DNA from: Flavobacteriales bacterium
GTDB taxonomy: Bacteria > Bacteroidota > Bacteroidia > Flavobacteriales_D > Sanyastnellaceae
DNA: 64,000 nucleotides
Direction: 5' to 3'
NCBI GenBank assembly: GCA_027491075.1
Contig: JAIXWX010000010.1
Location: forward strand, 1-64,000
Shown here piece by piece: positions 21,168-30,800 of this stretch (positions are counted from its first letter, which is position 1; each line of letters starts with the position of its first letter). A program made the position numbers and the translations under genes. Under the pieces are notes generated by a model that worked only from the letters and a program-made list of their open reading frames with translations, did no database searches and was not told the origin of the DNA.

Positions 21168-22052
21168 TTACAATTCAAAAATGTGCTTCTCTGCATGATA
21201 AGAAGACCTTACTAGCGGCCCACTTTCCACGTACCTGAATCCCATTTTAAGGCCAACCTCCTTATACTCTGCAAACTTCTCAGGGGTAATAAACTCTTTA
21301 ACGGGTAAGTGTTTGGGAGTTGGTTGAAGATACTGACCTAGCGTTAAAATATCCACTCCAACAGAGCGAAGATCTTGCATGGTTTCTAATACCTCCTCTT
21401 CTGTCTCTCCTAAGCCCAGCATGACACCTGATTTAGTGCGCATTCCCCCTTGTTTCAAACGGAGCAATACCTCAAGGCTTCTGTCATACTTTGCTTGAAT
21501 TCGAACTTCTTTCGTTAAACGTCGAACTGTTTCCAGATTATGGGACACTATTTCGGGTGCTGCGTCAATTATACGCTGTAAGTTCTCCCATTTTCCAGCA
21601 AAGTCTGGAATCAAAGTTTCCATTGTAGTTCCTGGACTTATTCTTCTCACAGCAGCTACAGTATCAAACCAGATTTGACTTCCTCCATCGCTCAAGTCAT
21701 CTCTATCTACTGAGGTAATAACTGCATGCTTTACTTGCATAAGTTGAATTGACCTTGCTACGCGAGCAGGTTCAAACGGATCTGCCGCCTCTGGTCTACC
21801 CGTAGCGACGGCACAAAATCCACAAGATCGCGTACAAATGTTTCCTAAAATCATGAAAGTTGCAGTACCCTCTCCCCAGCATTCGCCCATATTGGGACAA
21901 CTCCCGCTTTCACAGATTGTATGGAGTTTGTGTTCGTCTACAAGTGACCTAACTTTTTTAAAGTTTTCACCTGTTGGTAGTTTTACCCTCAACCACTTTG
22001 GTTTCGGAATTCGGGTTTTTACTATTTCTTGCGTTTCTGTTGATTCCATCAC
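21168..22052 (-). CDS. lipA: Lipoyl synthase
   Basis: Radical-SAM enzyme of 294 aa that inserts two sulfurs into protein-bound octanoate to give lipoate for 2-oxoacid dehydrogenases and GcvH. The auxiliary cluster cysteines are Cys47, Cys52 and Cys58 ([12 protein letters not shown]), the radical-SAM cluster is Cys73, Cys77 and Cys80 (CTRSCGFC), and the C-terminal RSSYHA serine motif completes the auxiliary site. It starts 3 bp after the outer-membrane protein gene. lipB is not in the window. Confidence 0.97.
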   Translation of the reverse strand: MMESTETQEIVKTRIPKPKWLRVKLPTGENFKKVRSLVDEHKLHTICESGSCPNMGECWGEGTATFMILGNICTRSCGFCAVATGRPEAADPFEPARVARSIQLMQVKHAVITSVDRDDLSDGGSQIWFDTVAAVRRISPGTTMETLIPDFAGKWENLQRIIDAAPEIVSHNLETVRRLTKEVRIQAKYDRSLEVLLRLKQGGMRTKSGVMLGLGETEEEVLETMQDLRSVGVDILTLGQYLQPTPKHLPVKEFITPEKFAEYKEVGLKMGFRYVESGPLVRSSYHAEKHIFEL

Positions 22053-22055
22053 ACC

Positions 22056-22856
22056 TTACTTGCTATGCTTTCTTCCAAAGAAAAAGTTTATATATAAAGA
22101 CGGGAAAAACTGATGATTTCTTGCTTCCTCCTCTTGTTCTTCCAGAATTTTTTCACTCATGATAGGGATTCTTCTTGCGAAGGCATCCAACTGTGCTCCA
22201 ACCTCGATACCCTTCAATCCATCGCGGTAGTTGGCATACTCCACCAAAATACCCCAACGAAGAAAAACACCAGGATGAAAGCGAATTTCATTTAAACCCC
22301 GCAGTCCTGAGGCTCTTCCGTAGATATTATCTATAAAATGCCTTTCTGGATCAAATTTCTCGACACGAATAGAATAGGTTTCTATTGGGCTGGTTTCAAT
22401 GTAAAAAATTTCTAAATAGATAGGTTTTGTAAATCCCAAAGAAGCTCCGCCAATCCAATTATGACTCAATTGTACTCCGTTCTTTCTCAGTTTTTCAGTG
22501 ATAATTTTCTTCTTTCCCATTCCAGCGTGGAGTACGTAGAAAGAATTCATTTTTCCATAAAAATATCCTCTGGCATTGGGGTCTGCACTAAAACGCTTTA
22601 CCTCTTTCTCGTGCTTTACAAATTGAAGATCTGCATAAAATAGCCTCAGGTTTGTTGCGTCCTTATATTTAGCGTATGTAAAAAAGCCCCCCCATCCATT
22701 CGATGTCAGACCTCCTCCACCGTAGTATTGGTGGCTGTACAGTACAGTGGGCTGATCTGGAAAAGCAGACTGGGCATCGACTTCATTCAAGAAACTGAAT
22801 GCCAAGAGGTATAAAATTATTATCCTTTTCAAATCTGCAGAAAATATATTCTTCAA
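22056..22856 (-). CDS. Predicted outer-membrane beta-barrel protein
   Basis: Exported protein of 266 aa. The signal peptide ends near residue 28 (NEVDAQ). The mature part is rich in alternating aromatic strands with Gly and Tyr (HQYYGGGGLTSNGWGGFF, GVQLSHNWIGGASLGFTKP) and ends in a strand with a terminal basic tail (YINFFFGRKHSK), which suggests a small beta-barrel. No named family is recognised. It is the first gene of the leftward lipA-gap-upp run. Confidence 0.72.
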   Translation of the reverse strand: MKNIFSADLKRIIILYLLAFSFLNEVDAQSAFPDQPTVLYSHQYYGGGGLTSNGWGGFFTYAKYKDATNLRLFYADLQFVKHEKEVKRFSADPNARGYFYGKMNSFYVLHAGMGKKKIITEKLRKNGVQLSHNWIGGASLGFTKPIYLEIFYIETSPIETYSIRVEKFDPERHFIDNIYGRASGLRGLNEIRFHPGVFLRWGILVEYANYRDGLKGIEVGAQLDAFARRIPIMSEKILEEQEEEARNHQFFPSLYINFFFGRKHSK

Positions 22857-22930
22857 AACTACAAGAAAAAACGATTTTATCCTCCTAATGTTCCCTAAAA
22901 GAAAAACTAATCAGAAAAATACGGAGCACT

Positions 22931-22938
22931 TAAATTTG
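22931..22938 (+). promoter_or_regulatory. -7 box of osmC-family gene
   Basis: TAAATTTG, a full TAnnTTTG match, 14 bp before the OsmC ATG. No TTG at the expected -33 distance was found. Confidence 0.35.
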
Positions 22939-22952
22939 ACAAAAAAAGTCAC

Positions 22953-23360
22953 ATGATCTCAATGATTGTAACCTACGATGGCCATCTGCACACCACAGGG
23001 GTTCATCTTAAAAGCGGTAAGCAGATAGAAACTGACGCTCCCGTAGATAACAACGGCAAGGGCAATGCATTCTCTCCCACTGATTTGCTTTGCGCTTCTT
23101 TAGCCTCATGCATGATGACCATTATGGGAATAACGGCGGAATCTAAAGGAATTCCATTGAATACAATAGAATGCAGTATTCAAAAAGTAATGGAATCGAA
23201 CCCTCGGAGAGTGGCAGGAATTTACCTTGATATGGCTTTAGAAAACCTAAACTACTCAGAAAAAGATCAACAAATATTGTCCAACGCGGCTCTCACTTGC
23301 CCAGTGGCGAAGAGTTTACATCCAGAAATAGAAGTTCGATTAAATATATCTTGGAAATGA
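22953..23360 (+). CDS. OsmC family peroxiredoxin-like protein
   Basis: Protein of 135 aa with the OsmC/Ohr fold, which reduces organic hydroperoxides with a cysteine pair. The first cysteine lies in LCASLASCMMT and the second in LTCPVAKSLHPE, the two expected active-site positions. It is of the YhfA-like short type rather than Ohr. It is a single gene, divergent from the barrel-protein gene and ending beside a small lipoprotein gene on the other strand. Confidence 0.9.
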   Translation: MISMIVTYDGHLHTTGVHLKSGKQIETDAPVDNNGKGNAFSPTDLLCASLASCMMTIMGITAESKGIPLNTIECSIQKVMESNPRRVAGIYLDMALENLNYSEKDQQILSNAALTCPVAKSLHPEIEVRLNISWK

Positions 23361-23483
23361 CTACTTCTCTTGATGAAGTTCCACTCTGTCGTAGGCGGCA
23401 CAAGAAGCTTTCTTTTTTCTGCAACCTACAGAAGTTATTGTGATTACAGTCAATAATATCAATACCACAACTCGTTTCGTCAT
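23361..23483 (-). CDS. Small lipoprotein (40 aa)
   Basis: Short frame starting MTKRVVVLILLT with a clear lipobox TSVGC (Cys21), then a basic RKKK and a second cysteine in SCAAY. The frame is open further upstream to 23594, but the signal peptide fixes the start at 23483. Such tiny lipoproteins with a basic patch and a CAAY-like motif are seen in Bacteroidota, and the role is unknown. Its stop abuts that of the OsmC gene and its promoter region overlaps that of the BamA-like gene. Confidence 0.6.
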   Translation of the reverse strand: MTKRVVVLILLTVITITSVGCRKKKASCAAYDRVELHQEK

Positions 23484-23576
23484 ATTCAAAAAGTACATGT
23501 TCGAGCAAATATAAACTCGAATTTCAGTTTTACTTGCTAAAGAATGCTGATGATTTATCAACACCCCACCCATAGA

Positions 23577-25238
23577 ATGATTAGACCAGTCCAATACTTT
23601 TGGCTGTTTTTGGCGGTGTTGCTTCCTTTATCAAATGCTATCAGTCAAACTACTACATCCCCCCCTTCAATCCTTGTCAGTGTTGACAAAAATGGTCAGG
23701 AGGTAAACATTTTTTCAAGTAAGAATCAACTCAATGATTTTATTGATAAAGAGCTCTCAAAATATTGGGGAAAAGGATACCTCAATGCCAAGGCGGACAC
23801 CTTTAAATGGAAGGATACGCTTTATTTGGAAATATTCGCAGGACCGCTTTTTCAAGTAGAATCGAAGGTCACACTTCGCGAAAAAGTTATTCTCGAAGAA
23901 AACGGAGTGTTGGACTCTAGTTTCTTAGGCTCTATTCTCGATCCAATAAAGCGCCTCGAAAATAGTGGTTATCCTTTTGCAAGCCTGCTTATGGACTCTC
24001 TCGTCGAGAAGAGCACATTGACACAGATTTTTTGGACTTTGAGACCAGGTCCGTATACTGTCTTGGATAGCATTGTTATTCAATCTTCTGATCCAATTCC
24101 AATAAACTACTTGCTTCGCTACTTGGATTTGAGAAAAGGCCAGCCATACAACGAAAGAAAACTGCGCGAGCTAAGCACCAGAATAAGAGAAATCCCTTTT
24201 TTGGAACCAAACGGACCGACAGAAGTAATCTTCAAACAGAAAGGTGCTACAGTCTTCATCAAAGTAAAGAAAAGAAAAGCCAACACTTTCAATGGTGTTC
24301 TAGGCTTACGACCCAATGAAGCTACCGGAGAAATTTTGTTTACAGGAGATGCCGACTTAAGAATAATCAATGCACTTAACAAGGGAGAAGATATCAATCT
24401 TGTGTGGAAAAGACTTCAAACACAAACCCAAGAACTCATTTTAGCCGCTAAAACACCTTTCATCCTGAATAGACCAATCTCCTTGGACGGAATGATCCGA
24501 ATCTATCGAAGAGACAGTACTTTTTCTCAATTTAGAGGTATTGCAGGAGTTAGCTTTGCACTCACGGGAGGCGCTAGTATAAGGTTGTTTACTGAGTCCA
24601 ACCAGACCAACAGACTCAGTGAACAAGTCAACGAATTGAATACTGGAAATTCTAATTTGAACTTATACGGTTTAGGACTCCGCAAACTCGCTTTAGACTA
24701 TCTCTACAACCCAGCTAGAGGATACTTCATAAACCTTGAAGCATCCGTTGGAACAAGACAAAGCAGAAACGAGGAAAATCAAAGCAATCAAAGGCAAAAC
24801 ATACTTCGAACAGACTGGCAAATAGAGTATTACATCCCCTTGTTTGATAAAAACACTCTGAAGCTGTCTAATATAGGAAGCACTTACATCGGAGAATCCT
24901 TGTTCACCAGTGAGCTCTACCGAATAGGCGGACTTCGAACAATACGCGGGTTCGATGAAGAATCTATTTTCGCCAATAATTGGACAGTGAGTTCATTAGA
25001 GTATCGATTTTTACCAGAACTCAACACGGCGATTTATGCTTTCTTCGATCATGCATGGTATGAAAAAAAAGATCAGGTGAGCTATGTTCGCGATCTTCCA
25101 TACAGTTTCGGCATTGGCACAAACTTTCAGACCAAAGCTGGTATTTTCACTTTCAACTACGCGTTGGGGCAGCAGTTTGATAACCCTCTGCTCGTGAGAA
25201 ATGCTAAAATTAGCTTTGGATTTAGAAATATTTTTTAG
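23577..25238 (+). CDS. BamA/TamA family outer-membrane protein
   Basis: Omp85-superfamily protein of 553 aa. A signal peptide (MIRPVQYFWLFLAVLLPL, cleaved near SNAISQ) precedes two or three POTRA-like domains (about residues 35-220) and a 16-strand barrel of about 330 residues. The lid-lock motif appears as GGLRTIRGFDEESIF, matching the RGF/Y signature of the family. It ends FGFRNIF with the terminal aromatic expected of barrels. The frame runs 33 bp upstream, but the ATG at 23577 gives a proper signal. It is shorter than BamA and is more like TamA or a single-purpose assembly factor. Confidence 0.87.
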   Translation: MIRPVQYFWLFLAVLLPLSNAISQTTTSPPSILVSVDKNGQEVNIFSSKNQLNDFIDKELSKYWGKGYLNAKADTFKWKDTLYLEIFAGPLFQVESKVTLREKVILEENGVLDSSFLGSILDPIKRLENSGYPFASLLMDSLVEKSTLTQIFWTLRPGPYTVLDSIVIQSSDPIPINYLLRYLDLRKGQPYNERKLRELSTRIREIPFLEPNGPTEVIFKQKGATVFIKVKKRKANTFNGVLGLRPNEATGEILFTGDADLRIINALNKGEDINLVWKRLQTQTQELILAAKTPFILNRPISLDGMIRIYRRDSTFSQFRGIAGVSFALTGGASIRLFTESNQTNRLSEQVNELNTGNSNLNLYGLGLRKLALDYLYNPARGYFINLEASVGTRQSRNEENQSNQRQNILRTDWQIEYYIPLFDKNTLKLSNIGSTYIGESLFTSELYRIGGLRTIRGFDEESIFANNWTVSSLEYRFLPELNTAIYAFFDHAWYEKKDQVSYVRDLPYSFGIGTNFQTKAGIFTFNYALGQQFDNPLLVRNAKISFGFRNIF

Positions 25239-25261
25239 TCAACTAGTCCATTGCCCCGCGC

Positions 25262-25269
25262 TATATTTG
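25262..25269 (+). promoter_or_regulatory. -7 box of GWxTD gene
   Basis: TATATTTG, a perfect TAnnTTTG, 5 nt before the ATG at 25275. The expected start site falls on or beside the ATG, so the transcript could be leaderless. No clear -33 TTG is present. Confidence 0.4.
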
Positions 25270-25274
25270 CAATA

Positions 25275-26549
25275 ATGGAGCGGTTCATCTCGAATAAAAA
25301 CTTCCTTTCATTATTTTTTACCATTTCTGTAATGGTTTGGTGTTCCTGTAAAGGTGGTGGAGAGAACTTGACTTCCTCAGAGGAGCTACTCTACGATCAG
25401 AATCAGTTTGTTTTTATCCCTGAAATGAACGCTTATCATTTTAGCGCTGATTCCACCGAAATTATGTTCTCCATTCCTTCAAAAGATGTACTTTTTGTAC
25501 GTACCAATGCATCTGCTCCTTTCCAATCTTCTATAGAATCTAAAATAATTATTAGAGAAGGCAATACCATTGTGGATACGCTCACTGCAAATTGGAACAT
25601 ACCAATGCCTTCAAGCAAAAAAGCACGATTGAGTTTCAGTAAGAAGATTGCTTTGAAAACGGGGATGTTTGCCGCCGAAATAACTATAAAAGATCTGAAT
25701 AGAAATTTTGGATTTAAGAGGTCGCTCAAATTAAATAAATCAGGAGACTACAATGGACAGTATTTCAAGTTGGTGAATGCCAGTACCAATGAAGTTTTAA
25801 CCTCTACTTCCGTGGAGGAAAATTCCACCTTCTTTATCGAGTCTGGCCTTGTTCCTAAGGACTCAGCCCTCTATTTGCGCACCTTGGAGGTAGAAGTCAA
25901 ACTTCCCCCCGCCCCCTTCTCTACGAGCCGCCCTGAAATTCCTGCACGTGCAGATTGCAGCCTTCGAAGCATTCTCAGTTATGGAGGAAAAAGGAAAGTC
26001 ACAATTGATCGCGGATTGTATCAACTGGTCAAATCTCCAGAATCAAGCAGCGGACTCACTCTTTTTACTGCACAAGGTGGATATCCAGATGTGCGTAAAA
26101 TAGCGGCCCTGCATCAACCATTGCGATATTTGACGACCAAAAGCGAGTTTGAAAGCATTTCAACCGCTAAGAATCCTAAAGAGAAGGTAGATCAATTTTG
26201 GATTGAATGTGGTGGAACAAAAGATCGCGCCAGAGAGCTCATTCGAAGCTATTATACCCGTGTTGAAGAAGCCAATCAGTACTTTTCTTCCTACACAGAG
26301 GGTTGGAGAACAGACCGGGGAATGATTCACTTGGTTTTTGGCGATCCTTCAAGGATTGTGAAAGAAATTTATGGGGAAACTTGGATCTATGGGGAAGAAA
26401 ACTCGGTGAGTTCATTGAGATTTAATTTCCAAAAAATCGAAAATCCATGGAGCGACAATGTTTTTGTCTTGAACAGGGATCAAATGTTTCGTCTCCACTG
26501 GGAAAGAATGGTCACAGCATGGCGCAATGGCCGAATTTTTTCCAACTAA
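25275..26549 (+). CDS. GWxTD domain lipoprotein
   Basis: Exported protein of 424 aa with a lipoprotein-type N-terminus (MERFISNKNFLSL, lipobox WCSC). The C-terminal domain carries EGWRTDRGMIHLVFGDP, the GWxTD signature found in Bacteroidota and Acidobacteria proteins of unknown function; the following YGETWIYGEENS is also typical. The frame is open from an ATG at 25251, but the promoter box at 25262 and the lipobox support 25275. The rlmB frame overlaps its end by 23 bp. Confidence 0.87.
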   Translation: MERFISNKNFLSLFFTISVMVWCSCKGGGENLTSSEELLYDQNQFVFIPEMNAYHFSADSTEIMFSIPSKDVLFVRTNASAPFQSSIESKIIIREGNTIVDTLTANWNIPMPSSKKARLSFSKKIALKTGMFAAEITIKDLNRNFGFKRSLKLNKSGDYNGQYFKLVNASTNEVLTSTSVEENSTFFIESGLVPKDSALYLRTLEVEVKLPPAPFSTSRPEIPARADCSLRSILSYGGKRKVTIDRGLYQLVKSPESSSGLTLFTAQGGYPDVRKIAALHQPLRYLTTKSEFESISTAKNPKEKVDQFWIECGGTKDRARELIRSYYTRVEEANQYFSSYTEGWRTDRGMIHLVFGDPSRIVKEIYGETWIYGEENSVSSLRFNFQKIENPWSDNVFVLNRDQMFRLHWERMVTAWRNGRIFSN

Positions 26550-27330
26550 ATCTATACTTAAGAAATTGTACAAAAACTCATTCCATAAAAAGCCTGCCCC
26601 TACCAACATGGTAGCTGGATTCAGAGCGATAGAAGAAGCGGTAAAATCAGGAAAAGAATTTGACAAAGTCCTCATACAAAGAGGCTTGAAGGGTCCACTT
26701 TTTTCAGAAGTAATGACTTTGATCAAAGACTACAGCATTCCTTTCCAATACGTACCGCAAGAAAAACTTGATGGTCTTACTAAAGTAAACCACCAAGGGA
26801 TGATCGGCTTCACCGCTCCTATTCAGTTTAGCGATGTGGAATCAATTGTAGATGAAGTTTTTGCTTCGGGTCAAAGTCCTAAGTTCATTTATTTGGATGG
26901 AGTAACCGACGTTAGAAATTTTGGAGCCATTTGCAGAACAGCTGAGTGTTGTGGTTTTCATGCAGTCATTGTACCTGAGAAAGGATCTGCAGCAATCAAT
27001 GAAGATGCCGTGAAAACAAGTGCAGGTGCACTTTTTCATATTCCAGTTTGTAGGGTGCGATCTACAAGAGCTTTCATTGAAAAATTGAGAAACTCTGGGG
27101 TAAAAATGATGGGCTGTACTGAAAAATCTGATAAGAGAATTCAGGATGTCGACCTTTCCTCTCCTTTCTGTATTATAATGGGCGCCGAGGACACTGGTAT
27201 TTCCGAGGAGTTCATGCGTCATGCCGATGAATTGGCTAAAATTGAAATGTTGGGGAAAACATCCTCTCTAAACGTCTCTGTGGCCGCTGGTATGGTGATG
27301 TACGAGCTAAATCGACAACGCAATCCTTGA
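26527..27330 (+). CDS. rlmB: 23S rRNA 2'-O-ribose methyltransferase RlmB (TrmH family)
   Basis: SPOUT-class methyltransferase of 267 aa, predicted to methylate G2251 of 23S rRNA. An N-terminal L30e-like substrate-binding domain (FRAIEEAVKSGKEFDKVLIQ) precedes the trefoil-knot domain with the three TrmH motifs: VRNFGAICRTAECCG, IIMGAEDTGISEE and MLGKTSSLNVSVAAGM. The annotated ATG overlaps the GWxTD gene by 23 bp; a later ATG at 26608 (MVAGFRAIEE) is closer to the usual family start and cannot be excluded. Confidence 0.92.
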   Translation: MAEFFPTKSILKKLYKNSFHKKPAPTNMVAGFRAIEEAVKSGKEFDKVLIQRGLKGPLFSEVMTLIKDYSIPFQYVPQEKLDGLTKVNHQGMIGFTAPIQFSDVESIVDEVFASGQSPKFIYLDGVTDVRNFGAICRTAECCGFHAVIVPEKGSAAINEDAVKTSAGALFHIPVCRVRSTRAFIEKLRNSGVKMMGCTEKSDKRIQDVDLSSPFCIIMGAEDTGISEEFMRHADELAKIEMLGKTSSLNVSVAAGMVMYELNRQRNP

Positions 27331-27441
27331 GTTCTTTAACTAGATAATAAGAAAAATCCGCATCAATTGGACTGATTTTATCGATATTTGCCACTGAGGA
27401 GGAAGCTCCTACACCTAAACATATTATAACGAACCAAAGCC

Positions 27442-27801
27442 ATGCAGAAATTACTTGCTCTTGCATTATTTTGTCTTTTATCTGCCATCTCCTTGCACTC
27501 AAGCGCACAAACGAATGAAGCATCCTTAATCTACATCGACTGCGCAGACCTCACTCCGGAGAAGTACGGAGCTATTTTCAAAAAATTGAATGATAACTCA
27601 GAATTCAAAATTTCGGAAGCCTGCGTTCCTGCAAAAGTTTTTTCTATAAAAACAAGCAATGCTCAAAGCGATAAAGTACAACAATTCGCCAAAATCAAAC
27701 AAGTGTTGCATGAAGTAGGTACGGATAAAATGGTACTGCTACCACATTTCAATGATGAACTATTCATGAATAGATGCAGCGCTGCTCGCCTAGGTAGATA
27801 A
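27442..27801 (+). CDS. Secreted small protein of unknown function
   Basis: Protein of 119 aa with a signal peptide (MQKLLALALFCLLSAISLH, cut near SSAQ) and a mature domain of about 95 residues with three cysteines (IDCADLT, EACVPAK and NRCSAAR). No family is recognised. It lies 27 bp before the SprB-like gene on the same strand and may belong to that surface locus. Confidence 0.65.
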   Translation: MQKLLALALFCLLSAISLHSSAQTNEASLIYIDCADLTPEKYGAIFKKLNDNSEFKISEACVPAKVFSIKTSNAQSDKVQQFAKIKQVLHEVGTDKMVLLPHFNDELFMNRCSAARLGR

Positions 27802-27828
27802 TTTATAAAACGTCTTTATTTAAACTCT

Positions 27829-30800
27829 ATGATAAAGCTTATTTCACGTGTGTTTCCTGTTTTAACCATAATCACAGGAATCTTGATAAACACACCTGTG
27901 CTCTCTCAACAAATTCCTGGAACACTAACGGTTGACCCCTTGCTGCCACCGCAACAGATGGTGCAAAATCTGGTAGGACCTGGAGTTCAAATCTCTAACG
28001 TCCAAGTGACAGCAGCCTCGGGTTCCTACGGCTACTTCAATATCACCGGAACAGAAATCGGTACCTCAGAGGGAATCATTCTTTCTACTGGTAAAGCTGT
28101 AAATGCTATCGGTCCAAACGATGAAAGCGGTTTGCCTCTTTTAGGGCCTCCGCCAACCTTCACTTGTTTGAATTGTGCAAACTACAACAACAATGCTCCT
28201 GGAAGCGCGCTGCTCAATGCTGCGCAAGACAGAACTACATTTGACGCCTCTCAAATCGAATTTGATATTATCCCGCAAGGTGACTCTTTGCGCTTTAGAT
28301 ACACTTTCGCATCCGAAGAATATAATGAATGGGTCGGTTCACCTTTCAACGACGTTTTTGGATTTTTCATCTCTGGTCCGAATATCGGAACTAACGTAAA
28401 CATTGCATTGGTTCCGCAAACGAGTACCGTTGTGGCGATCAATACTGTTAACGCAGTCAGCAATTCTCAATATTGGGTTAACAATATCACACCTCCAGGT
28501 CAAGGCTTTCAATTTGACGGCTTCACTATTGACTTGGTTGCCGCGGTGGGCAATTTGATCCCCTGCGAATCGTACCACCTCACCTTAGTTATTGCAGACG
28601 GATCAGATAGGATTTATGACTCTGCTGTTTTGATCAATCAAATTGAATCCAACCCGATTCAAATTGAAACTTCCACAGCAGGTGGAACAGAATACATGAT
28701 TGAAGGTTGTAATAGTGGCTTTGTTACTTTTAGCAGACCTGCAGCACTCCCTACTCCTCAAAACATTACCTACTTCATTGGTGGTTCGGCCCTCAATGGT
28801 GTAGACTATACCCAAATTGGAAATGGTATCCCCAATGAGCCAATTACCGTTGTCATACCCGCGAATCAGGCAAGTGTATCCGTACCTATCGATGCGTTTG
28901 CGGACGGAATAACCGAAGGCTCTGAATTCATTAGTGTTTTTCTTCAAAATCCTTCTTGTACTGCACCCGATTTCTTGGACAGCGTCAACTTCGAAATTCG
29001 AGATTTTCTTGAAGTCAGTATAACACCCCCTTCCGCCGGTATATGCAATGGACAATGCGTGGACTTGATTGGAGATGCAGTAGTAACGAACGTGAGTTCA
29101 TTTACTTGGTCTCCAACAAATAATCTTTCAAATTCAACCACTCTAACACCTACTGCTTGCCCAACAACGAGCACGACCTATACACTTACATCAAATGTTT
29201 CTGAATGCGTAGCCACGGCAAGTGTATCGATAAGTGTTTCTTCAATCACCCTTGGACTTGATACGGACCCTATCAATTGTCCAAATGGAAACAATGGCTC
29301 TATTGATCTGACGGTATTGAACGCCAACCCTCCTTATTCTTACTCGTGGACTGGTCCAAATGGATTTACGTCCAATGTGGAAGATCCAATAGGTGTCGAA
29401 GAAGGAGAATATTGCGTAGAGGTGGAAGATGCCAATGGTTGTGTAGCTTCTGGCTGTGTAACGGTATTCGAATTCAACGTACTTACCATCACAGATGTGG
29501 ATATTATTCCTAACGGATGTTTCCCTATTTCATGTTTTGGAGCATGCGATGGAACTGTAAATACCTTAGTTACAGGCGGACAGGCTCCGTACACATTTGC
29601 ATGGTTAGATGAAACCAACACATCGGTTGCAAGTACTCAAAATGTAAATTCACTTTGTGCTGGCGTTTACACTTTCGTAGTAACAGATGCTAATGGATGC
29701 GAAGTAAGCACCATCGTTGTTATTGAACAACCAAATGAATTAGTCATTAACCTCGTGGGTACTTCTGATGTTCTTTGCGATGGTACAAGCACTGGTTCTA
29801 TCACAGTGGATGCCTCAGGCGGTTGCTCTCCCTATTTCTATAACTGGTCGGGTTTCCCAGCCAATCAATCACCAGTGCTGAACAATATTCCAACTGGAAA
29901 TTATCAAGTAAGTGTTTCAGATGTGAACGGATGCTCAAGCGGAAATAGCCTAAATATTGTAGTCAATCCTCCTATCGATCCTCTAGAAGTTACTATTGAT
30001 GCCATCAGCTCTTATCCAGGTGGCTTCAATACATCTTGTCCAGGTAGCACAGACGGTTCGATTCAAGTAACTGCTTCTTTTGGTACCGCGCCATACACCT
30101 TTGAGTGGATCAATAGTGAAACAAATACAGTGGTAGGAACATCCGAAGATCTAGAAAACGTACCGTGTGGTGAATATCAATTGACCGTCACTGACGTGAA
30201 TGGTTGTGAAGAGGTTGTAGGAGCAACGCTCACATGTGTGCCTCTGATTCAAATAACCTTTGATACTGAGCCAAATCCTTGCGGCGACGAAAATGCAGGT
30301 GTAGGAGAAATCAATATTCTTACAACCAATGGCGGGCACGGCGGACCATATACGTATATCTATACAGGTCCAAGCTGCGCTCCATGTTCTGCTGAAGATT
30401 TAACAGGACTCAATTCTGGTGCCTATACTCTAACCGTATTTGATGCATTAGGTTGTTCAAGACAGTTTACCATCAATGTAGGAACTGACAGTGAGTTTCA
30501 AGTAAATGCCAATGTAACAGATCCTACCTGTGGTCTGGATTGCAACGGCTCCATTAATATCACCGTAACACCAGCAGACATTTATACGTTTGTTTGGACC
30601 AATGGAAATGGTGATATCATTGGAAGCAATGAAGACATATCAAATCTCTGTGCAGGAGATTATCAACTTCAAGTTTCAGCAAACGGATGTGACGGATTCT
30701 ACGCTTATACCCTCACAGCGCCTGAGCCACTGGATATTGATATTGCTAACGTCATCAATCCTATTTGTTTTGGTCAAAATAATGGCAGTATCGACATTGA

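Noticed and set aside
27236-27523. 95-residue leftward frame between rlmB and the small secreted protein gene
   Set aside because: It overlaps the rlmB end and the start of a gene with a proper signal peptide, and has no recognisable features.
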